A stretch of DNA of 64,000 nucleotides from Salvia splendens (Eukaryota; Streptophyta; Magnoliopsida; Lamiales; Lamiaceae): the NCBI RefSeq assembly GCF_004379255.2, contig NC_056046.1:11842001-11906000 (forward strand). The letters run 5' to 3'. The first letter of the stretch is position 1. Every line of letters begins with the position of its first letter. Made by a program: the position numbers and the translations under genes. Below the pieces are notes generated by a model. It made no database searches. It had not been told where the DNA came from and saw nothing but the letters and a program-made list of their open reading frames with translations. Below are positions 56,703 to 64,000 of the stretch, in pieces.

Positions 56703-58478
56703 ATGCAGTTAGTGATGTGGGCTGTGTTGGTGATGATGCTGGCATTCTTGAATTCAGCTTCTTCACAATCAGAATTCCCAGCTTGCTCACCTGCTGACAG
56801 AGCTGCTCTTCTTGGATTCAAGGCCGCCATTGTCAAGGACACCACCGGCTTCCTGTCCACGTGGACGGGGGGCGACTGCTGCAGCGGCGGCTGGGAGGGC
56901 GTGGAGTGCACCGAGGGAGGGAGAGTCAACAGGCTGATGCTGCAGAACCCTGATGCAGATGGTGGTGTGTTAATGAAGGGAGTTCTCTCTCCTTCTCTCG
57001 GTAGCTTGCGTTTCTTGGAGATATTGATGATCACCGGCATGAGGCGGATCGCAGGGAGGATTCCTGAGAGCTTCTCGAATCTCACACGCCTTACTCAGCT
57101 GGTTCTTGATGACAACTCACTGCAAGGAAGCATTCCCTCCAGCTTGGGCAAGTTGAGGAATCTTCAGACAGTTTCCTTGAGTGGGAACCGTTTTAACGGC
57201 CAGATTCCACCTGCATTTGGGAATTTGAGGAATCTCCTGCAGCTGAATCTGGCCAAGAATCTGCTGACTGGCCCTGTTCCTCATGCTGTTGGGAGTCTCA
57301 AAAGCTTGCAGTCTCTTGATCTCAGCTTCAACATGTTGTCTGGATCCATACCGGATTTTCTTGGACAGCTGCAGAATTTGACATATCTTGTGCTTACAAG
57401 GAACCATTTTACTGGGCAGATACCGATCTCTTTGTGCAGTTTAGCCCAACTATCTGAGCTGTCACTTGATCAGAATCACCTGGTTGGAAGGATTCCTGCA
57501 CAAATTAAGAATCTGAAATCAGTTTCTGTATTGAGATTGGGCTCTAACAAGCTCACTGGTCAGATCCCAGAATCCATTTCTGAGCTGCACAGCTTGTGGA
57601 ACCTCAACTTGTCAAGGAATCTGCTGACTAACCCTTTTCCTGATGGAGCATTTGCAAAGGGGCTTCCTTCGATTCTGGCTATCGATCTTTCTTATAACAA
57701 TCTTGATTTAGGAGCTGTTCCTACTTGGATCAGAAACAGGCAGCTCTCTGATGTCCATCTAGCAGGCTGTAAGCTGAAAGGCGCGCTGCCAAACTTCACC
57801 AAGCCGGACTCCTTGGCCACGTTGGACCTATCCGACAACTATTTTACCAGTGGCATCTCGAGTTTCTTGGCAAACATGGCAAGTTTGCAGGCTGCGAAGA
57901 TCTCCAACAACTTGATCAAGGCTGATGTCTCCACAATTAGGTTGCCTGACCAGATTTCAGCTCTTGATCTCCATTCAAACCACCTCTTTGGCTCTCTTTC
58001 GAGGATACTGAGCAACACAACGAGCAGATTTATGGAGGTGGTGGATGTTTCCAACAATCAAATATCTGGAAGCATCCCTGAATTGGTTGAGGGGTTGAAC
58101 TTGAAGGTGCTGAACCTGGCTAGCAACAAGTTATCAGGCCATATTCCCAATTCAGTGTCAAACCTTGCGAAGCTGGAAAAAATCGACATTTCAAGAAACC
58201 AGATAACAGGCACCATCCCAGCTAGTCTGGGGTCATTGGTGAAGCTGCATTGGCTGGATTTGTCAATCAACGGGCTCACTGGAAGAATCCCTGACAGTTT
58301 GCTGGGAATCGAGGCACTGAGGCATGCAAGCTTCAGGGCAAACAGATTGTGTGGGAAGATCCCACAAGGAAGGCCATTGAACATATTCCCAGCAGTAGCA
58401 TATGCTCACAACTTGTGCTTGTGTGGCAAACCCTTGCCACCCTGCAAAGGTAAAAAGAAGAGAACAATGGGCCAGTGA
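56703..58478 (+). CDS. Secreted leucine-rich-repeat protein without kinase (DRT100/PGIP-like)
   Basis: A single exon of 591 residues. The start is the ATG of MQLVMWAVLVMMLAF; the codon further upstream in the same frame is TTG. A signal peptide (1-~24) is followed by an LRRNT cap with paired Cys (ACSPADRAALLGFKAAI, GDCCSGGWEGVEC) and about 18 plant-type LRRs (LxxLxxLxLxxNxLxGxIP). The short C-cap CLCGKPLPPCKG carries a basic tail (KGKKKRTMGQ). There is no transmembrane helix or kinase, so the product should be extracellular or wall-bound. Relatives include DRT100, FLOR1 and PGIP-type LRR proteins, which bind wall components, enzymes or receptors. The length is larger than the ~370-480 residues of most such proteins, and the true role is unknown. 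Confidence 0.88.
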   Translation: MQLVMWAVLVMMLAFLNSASSQSEFPACSPADRAALLGFKAAIVKDTTGFLSTWTGGDCCSGGWEGVECTEGGRVNRLMLQNPDADGGVLMKGVLSPSLGSLRFLEILMITGMRRIAGRIPESFSNLTRLTQLVLDDNSLQGSIPSSLGKLRNLQTVSLSGNRFNGQIPPAFGNLRNLLQLNLAKNLLTGPVPHAVGSLKSLQSLDLSFNMLSGSIPDFLGQLQNLTYLVLTRNHFTGQIPISLCSLAQLSELSLDQNHLVGRIPAQIKNLKSVSVLRLGSNKLTGQIPESISELHSLWNLNLSRNLLTNPFPDGAFAKGLPSILAIDLSYNNLDLGAVPTWIRNRQLSDVHLAGCKLKGALPNFTKPDSLATLDLSDNYFTSGISSFLANMASLQAAKISNNLIKADVSTIRLPDQISALDLHSNHLFGSLSRILSNTTSRFMEVVDVSNNQISGSIPELVEGLNLKVLNLASNKLSGHIPNSVSNLAKLEKIDISRNQITGTIPASLGSLVKLHWLDLSINGLTGRIPDSLLGIEALRHASFRANRLCGKIPQGRPLNIFPAVAYAHNLCLCGKPLPPCKGKKKRTMGQ

Positions 58479-58932
58479 TATGCTGACTCTCTATGCTCAT
58501 AATCCCATATGAGCAAAAGTTTGATTATCTTTTTATTCATTCGTGAGTTTAGGGTACACATTTTTCAGGATTCTTAGCATGTAGCGACACTTTGCCTATC
58601 TGAATTCTTGCAGTGATTTACCATATTCTTAGTTCAAGGACTCGAGCTCAAAGTTAATCCAGCATTCACATTAACACCCTTTCTGAATATGAAGTTCAAA
58701 TTATGACACTTTACCAAACATTTGAAAATATTACCAAAAAGGAACACAAAATACAGTTACATGGGATAAACACCAAATGCATCATTTTCCTTCCCATAAT
58801 TTCCTCAAAACATTTAGTAGTAGTAAACTAGTAACGGTTGAGTTATACAAGAAGTTTGAAAAAAACTTAGCATCGATAATGCCTAAAAACTTATCCTAAT
58901 TTCCTAAATTCAGCATTCAAAGCCCTGGTGGA
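58479..58932. other. Intergenic DNA between convergent genes
   Basis: 3' UTR of the LRR-only gene from the left and of the HMG-box locus from the right; no gene inside. Confidence 0.5.
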
Positions 58933-59643
58933 CTATTCATCATCTTCTATTTCTTCCTCTTTGACATCTTCCTCAGTTATATCATCTTTTTCCACCTTAA
59001 TCTCTTTCTCATATGAATCATTTGACTCATCCTTGGCCTCATTTTCAGTTGAATCACTATCATCCTATACACACACAAAAACCCTCAATAACAATGGCAA
59101 ACCATAGAGACAAACACATAAAAACATAAGATAGGAACATACTTGCTCATTTTCAGCCTCTGATGCCTTTTGATACTCTGCTTTAAGCTCTATCAGTATA
59201 TACCTTCTTCTCCTATAATTATCAAGTACAAAACACAAGTCAATAGAGAACCTCACACTAGTTCACCACAACTGACACTAATAAAATTCTTACTTACATC
59301 ATCACTCAGCGCTTTCCACTTCTCACCACCCTCCTTTGCAACCTAAACAAACATAACAAACAAATTCTTATGGAACTCAAACAAGAAAATGCAGAATCAC
59401 AATTCTCAAACGGTTTACACACACTACAGCAGTACCGTGGCAACCTTCTTGTAGTCAGGATTAGCTTCCTTGAATGATTTCCTGAAGTCATCCCTGCAAA
59501 TAATTCAAATACTATGAACAACAACAGAAGACAGCCCCATACTCTCACAAAACAGATTAAAGGCACATGGCCAGTGCTTACATGAACAACAAGAACGCAA
59601 TGGGAGGACGCTTCTTTCTATTTGGATTTTCGGCCTTCTTTGC
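58933..59643 (-). pseudogene. HMG-box protein gene (HMGB type), 5' truncated and frameshifted
   Basis: Minus-strand exons are 59582-~59643, 59436-59493, 59298-59342, 59143-59212 and 58933-59064. They read KKAENPNRKKRPPIAFLLF, MDDFRKSFKEANPDYKKVAT, VAKEGGEKWKALSDD, EKKVYTDRA..., then an acidic tail (DDSDSTENEAKDESN ... EEEIEDDE). This is the HMG box plus acidic tail of plant HMGB proteins, which bend DNA in chromatin. No in-frame ATG precedes the first exon and no upstream exon was found. The 70-base exon should be 78 to keep frame: eight bases are missing where the box should read RA-x-x-LKAEYQKA, giving an early stop. The other exons are all phase-consistent. It could still be transcribed to a shortened protein, but pseudogene is the best call. 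Confidence 0.75.
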
Positions 59644-59644
59644 A

Positions 59645-60874
59645 TTTGGATTTATATAGAAGATGGCGGGAAGGGAAGGCTGCAGAATGTGTTTGGTTTT
59701 TCAGTTTTAGAAATGGCGCCAAAGTTCGGTGCCCAAAACTGGAAAATGCAATGTTGATCGTTGGTGTCACCCTAAAATAATTTAATGCAATTTTTGTCAC
59801 TTTATAAAATATCATATATTATTAGCAACCTATAGTATGATCCCCAATTCCCCACACAGAAACAAAAGCATAAGGAGTACTACTCATTTTTACAACCTTT
59901 TAAAATTATATCCCTCAATTTTCATCAATGAAATCACATCGATTGGTTGAATGATACTCCTAATATTGGGCAAAAACTTTGTTATAATCACAAAAAACTA
60001 AATAAAGAGTCAAGAGAAAAATGACCAATTATATTAATCGTCGTGTTCTTTTTCCCCCGACAGCTAACCCTGTCTTTTATCCTAGTGTTAGTGAGTACAG
60101 AGCAATAGTAACATTTTTAAAAACTGACAAAATTCAGAAAGTGCAAAATTTCAAAAAGTAAAAGTTGCAAATGGAACACGAACATAGGTAAGCTAGTAGA
60201 AATAAAAAAAAATGTTTAGAAGAAAGCATAAGAAAGAGTAAATTCTAATGGTCCCCTCTGTAATTGTTGGACAAGAATACCCCTGCACATCAACATACCC
60301 TTTTTTAGCTTGTTCAAATTGCAAACCATCCAAGAATCATAACGGGAGAAACTTGCTTCAAATGGACGTTAGTTGAGTCAATAACTTTGGGCCTTAATCA
60401 TTCTTTCCCCAAAGAATGACCACCGGATCTGAACCTCCTGTTAGTAATGAGATACAACCATGCTGGAAAGAGGGGAACCTAATTAACAGTCTTAATCCTA
60501 AATATTATTTGGATTGTGGTTTAATAGGTTTTAGAGATAATATATGTTACATTCTATCATTACAAATTAACAATATCTCATTCTAAATATTCAGATTTTG
60601 AGCTAACTGGCTAAAACTAAATACTATACTGAATAAATGTGTGTATTATACCAGTATATAATTTATTTTATTTAGTTATATTATCAGAGTAATAATTATA
60701 TTCGGATGGCAGATTCTTCAGACTGGGACACTGCTTCGTAAAGCTGAGAAATTAGAGCCGTGAATTAAAAATAAATAAAAATCAGTAGCTAAAATTAAAA
60801 GCTTTGGCATTTTAATCAAATCCGAATCAACATTTCAACAGCCATACAGAGTCGATCAGATTCACCGCCGCGGA
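59645..60874. other. Intergenic DNA, promoter of the acidic-protein gene
   Basis: AT-rich DNA with no gene or terminal repeat recognised. The final ~150 bases are the likely promoter and 5' UTR of the gene starting at 60875. Confidence 0.45.
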
Positions 60875-61372
60875 ATGAGCAATTTGGGGAAGAAAGCGAC
60901 CGACGACGATGACGTCGAGCAGCTACTGCGACAGGCCCACGACGATGTGCTTCTCAAACTCAGCGTCAACTCCCACACGGCGCGCGGCTCAGCCGCCGCC
61001 GCCATCGACCCAGATCTCGACCGCCGTTTCCAGGCCCTCAAGAAACCCCAAAAGCTCACAAATAATCGCGACGATTCTCTGAATAAAACCGCCACCGACC
61101 GCAGCAAAGCCGCCAGTGCAGTAGCGGAGGACGACGACCTGTATTCCAGATTCGCAGCCCTCAAGACCTCACTTCCGTCAAACAGCAGCAATTTTACAAG
61201 GAACGATGTGGTAGAAGAGCAAGAGGATGATGAAGATGAAGTTGAGAAGCTGATCAGGTGGGCAACTGATGCTGCAAGGCTCGATCCTTCTCCTCCATCT
61301 GAAGATGATGATGAAGACGACAGCGATGAAGATGAAGGAGCGAGCAGAGGTAAAAAGGGCAAAAGAAAATGA
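60875..61372 (+). CDS. Small acidic protein of unknown function
   Basis: An intronless frame of 165 residues with a good ATG context (CGGAATGAGC). An N-terminal acidic helix (DDDDVEQLLRQAHDDVLLKL, ~10-29) is followed by two copies of an 'L..RF.ALK' motif (LDRRFQALKKP ~48 and LYSRFAALKTS ~90). Another acidic helix (DDEDEVEKLIRWATDAARLD, ~118-137), a D/E-rich run (EDDDEDDSDEDEG) and a basic end (RGKKGKRK) complete it. The repeated 'L-x-RF-x-ALK' plus 'EVEKLI..A.DEARL'-like pattern recalls the animal abscission/NoCut regulator ANCHR (ZFYVE19), whose helices bind ESCRT MIT domains, but that is a weak resemblance. No enzyme motif is present. It converges with the tRNase Z gene, 260 bases apart. 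Codon structure and composition support a real gene. Confidence 0.72.
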   Translation: MSNLGKKATDDDDVEQLLRQAHDDVLLKLSVNSHTARGSAAAAIDPDLDRRFQALKKPQKLTNNRDDSLNKTATDRSKAASAVAEDDDLYSRFAALKTSLPSNSSNFTRNDVVEEQEDDEDEVEKLIRWATDAARLDPSPPSEDDDEDDSDEDEGASRGKKGKRK

Positions 61373-61632
61373 TCAAGTACAGGAATTCTTGCCATTGATA
61401 TGGTTTTTACAATTTGTGACTAAAGGTACTCTTTTACCAATGATGATCTATTTCCCTTTGTAAGAAGAGACACATTATAGTTTCCATCTGAATAATCACA
61501 TACTACATTGCAAGTTTATTAATATTACTATGAGCAAAATCATGTCCGATTTGCATACAAACTCATTGTATCATTGTATATATCCTAGTCTACAACAAGT
61601 GTAATACCATTAGCTTACAAGAATGGCAGCAA

Positions 61633-64000
61633 CTAAGCGTGCATTGATTTGAATCCCTCTGTTAGACTCATCACTTTAGCTGACACCTTCGACTGCAATT
61701 TAGACACAGCTTGCCGGATGTCCTGTAAAAACCAAGAGTGCATGAGCATTTTGAAGAGGATAAGTTTTACTAATGTATAAAGACGTCTTCCCTGTGTTAT
61801 TCATCTCAGTTTTACTAGTACATTACTGTGGCATTTGATCTGATCCTCATAGATTAACATACCCAAGCATCCGTAAAACCTATATAATTCACGACAGAAG
61901 GGGCGGGCTACTTTACAATTCTGTTTTTCTTGGTATCCATGGTAATGGAACAAAAGGGAAAAACTCAGGTGTTTGGCAAAATCATAATGTTCTAAACAGT
62001 TCCTGGGAACGTAGTGCAAAACATCAACTCAAAAGAGTAATGCCAGTATAGCAAAGAAGCAGTTTAATTAAGTTATCTACCTCTAGATGGTAGCGAGATG
62101 AGAAATGAGTAAGCACTACGGTTTTGTTCCGAATCCATTGTGCATTTTCCATGATCTGTATGTCAAGAATCAAACAACTAAGAAGTTGCCAACCTACAAA
62201 AGGTCAGCCTGATTCCCAGAGAAGAGTCCAGGCAACTGGGATAAATAAACATAGCTTGTAACGGAGCTCAGTATTTAAAACTTGAAATAATTTCAATACC
62301 TCATCAATATGAGTATGGCCGTGCTCTCGTGCATGCTCAGCGCTGACACTTTCATCCAGAAATGTAGCCTGTCAACAGAGAAAAGTTAAAACCTGTGAGA
62401 ACCTGAATCTCGAAATTCAAGCTTGGCCAGAACACGTGATGACGTTGTAATTTTTCAAAGTCAACCAAAATAACAGTAGCATAATGGAGGAAGGAATTAT
62501 TAAGTAAAGATCAAAAGATAAACAAAAGAAACTACTAAAATCGTCTTAAGACGCGCCACTAAGTTGCACACACCATTTGTTATAGGCATGTGGAGATTCA
62601 AATTCCTGAATGTCCTGTTTTTCTTTATTCTTTTCTTTTTTCTTCTTTCCGGTGTTCTTAGCCATAAAGTAACCAAGAGTATCCAAATTTCCAGGAAAAT
62701 ATACAGTAGTGTAGCACGCACGAATGCAGAGAACAAGAACTTCATCTACATTGGACGCAAAGTACAATCCAAATGGCAATTATCACAAATGCTGAAAGTA
62801 GATGATCACCTCAGTTATGAGAATCTTGGCCCGCAAGGCATCAGCACTGCGTGGATCAAGGTAAAAGTCTGATGTGGTATCTCCCGTGAAGGCCACCTCA
62901 GGGCACAATATAGTATCTGTGATCTGATAAATGAACAAGCGGCCATGGAATAAATTTCTGCCTTCAATTAAGTCGCATAGTAAAAAGATTTACAGTACTT
63001 CAGGACTACAAACCTCAACTCCAGACTTCTTAATTTTCTCAATTTGTTTTCCTTTTAAATGTGTGTACTGTTTTCTCAGTTTCTTCCTGACTGAGTAAAT
63101 CACATAACCCTGCAAACATACAAAAGATTATAAAAATGCATCCCAATTCTATTGGGAGTGTGTTTACATGCAATGAAACCTGAATCACCATACACGGCAA
63201 TAATTAATTTCAGCTTTGTGCAATTTATTACTGGCAAAATATTTCTATAAGTTCTTATGAAAGAACTTAGGGTAATTCAGGCCCTGATACCAGTGTTTGA
63301 CCATTTATGGTAAACTCTACAGAAATTTAAGGAACGGAATAAATTAAAAATAGAAAGCAACTGTGTATTTACAATTTCACAGCATGATGGTGGCAAAATC
63401 AGTTAATCAGGTAATGAAATGAATTCACTCTAGGGAACTTAGGAACTAAGCCGTAGATATTTTTTGCAATAATTCATCTAGATATAAACAAAGTGCTAAT
63501 GCACAGTATAAAAACGAGGCATGTTCAGTATAGCTGTAAAATGAATAGCTAAAGATTTGAAATATTCAACACTGTTAAATGTAAATGACAGGAACTCAAA
63601 CTCAAGTTTATTGCAAGCACACCTGGCTGGTTATAACATGGTGCGTTCTGAATGGTCGTACAACAAGATCATTCCGCATTTCATATGTTTCCCCTAAGTA
63701 AATAATCAGCTTTTGTCAAAGAATTATATCTATAAATTGGCCAATAAAAGCATAGTAACTCATTTACCTACATCCAGAGGAACCAAATCAATATTTAGTT
63801 CCACCTGACCCATGTTTCTGTGAATGTTAATTAATTGTTCTACGTCTTCCATTATGCTTGGAGGAACAAAGACGGTAGGGGGCTTTAAGCTGTAAAGACC
63901 ACGGGTTGCAATATACATCGGCAGCCCACCCTGTATCAACACAGACAAATTACAGATTTCAGAGACCACATAGCCACATACAGAAAAATAATGCAATAAA
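61633..64000 (-). CDS. TRZ1: Short-form tRNase Z (nuclear/cytosolic ribonuclease Z), 3' part
   Basis: The gene runs off the right edge; exons seen are 63768-63930, 63623-63693, 63014-63109, 62810-62923, 62300-62368, 62081-62155 and 61633-61722, all joining in frame. It is a metallo-beta-lactamase-fold endonuclease that trims the 3' trailer of pre-tRNA. Visible landmarks are GLPMYIATRGLYSLKPPTVF, the His in VVRPFRTHHVIT, the metal-binding Asp in EVAFTGDTTSDFYLDP, ITEATFLDE, the HGHTHIDE loop and the final metal His in VLTHFSSRYHLE. The HxHxDH metal motif must lie on the exon(s) outside the window. The length and lack of an extra N-terminal half in what is seen fit the short form (TRZ1/TRZ2) rather than the long TRZ3/TRZ4. 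A transit peptide (TRZ2) cannot be judged here, so the symbol is provisional. Confidence 0.88.

Noticed and set aside
60862..61395. Minus-strand 177-residue open frame opposite the acidic protein
   Set aside because: Ser-runs arise from the GAT/GAA-rich D/E codons of the plus-strand gene; the sense protein has clear helices and a good start.

Overview
The window is a piece of a higher-plant nuclear chromosome. The evidence is multi-exon genes with GT-AG introns, plant-only families (a TOM1 seven-helix membrane protein, the phytosulfokine receptor, LRR receptor kinases, a DUF3755 SANT protein, a plant CCCH protein), an AT-rich background and a typical plant transposon load. Gene style suggests a eudicot, perhaps an asterid, but the sequence alone does not fix the species.

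Host genes, left to right: (1) 856-3241 minus, a small locus joining two G-patch exons to ankyrin/TPR-type exons; (2) 3701-8533 plus, an 11-exon TOM1/TOM3-type gene, divergent from (1); (3) 11511-14231 plus, an LRR receptor-like pseudokinase in two exons; (4) 18724-21753 minus, a single-exon phytosulfokine receptor (PSKR1 type); (5) 29563-34136 minus, an eight-exon SANT/DUF3755 nuclear protein; (6) 39186-42439 minus, a three-exon CCCH zinc-finger protein; (7) 56703-58478 plus, a secreted LRR-only protein; (8) 58933-59643 minus, a broken HMG-box gene; (9) 60875-61372 plus, a small acidic protein of unknown function; (10) 61633 to the right edge, minus, the 3' part of a short-form tRNase Z. There is no operon-like organisation. 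The two LRR receptors suggest extracellular signal perception, and the others are unrelated housekeeping or membrane functions.

Most of the space between the genes is mobile DNA whose ends can be read directly. Five pieces are PIF/Harbinger-like: 15184-15440 (truncated), 15670-17630 (intact Myb-like ORF1, no transposase), 37320-38067 (deletion derivative), 43208-46896 (dead ORF1, itself hit by a 1.36-kb solo LTR and a tRNA-type SINE) and 50876-52959 (dead DDE transposase, hit by another SINE with a perfect 19-bp target duplication). A 5.3-kb Mutator-like element at 22160-27502 has ~108-bp inverted repeats, a perfect 9-bp target duplication, a mudrA-type transposase broken by one extra G, and a convergent GRF zinc-finger gene placed like mudrB in maize MuDR. 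A short retrotransposon-like element with two non-matching LTR-like ends lies at 1867-2674.

The most unusual signal is a coordinated change of the subterminal repeat word between two sister Harbinger elements. In 15670-17630 the repeated word is GTCTC; in 37320-38067 each aligned copy is GTTCC, while the spacers remain nearly the same. This looks like DNA-binding specificity evolving together with the repeat array. All splice sites and frames were read by eye; no database search or folding was run.
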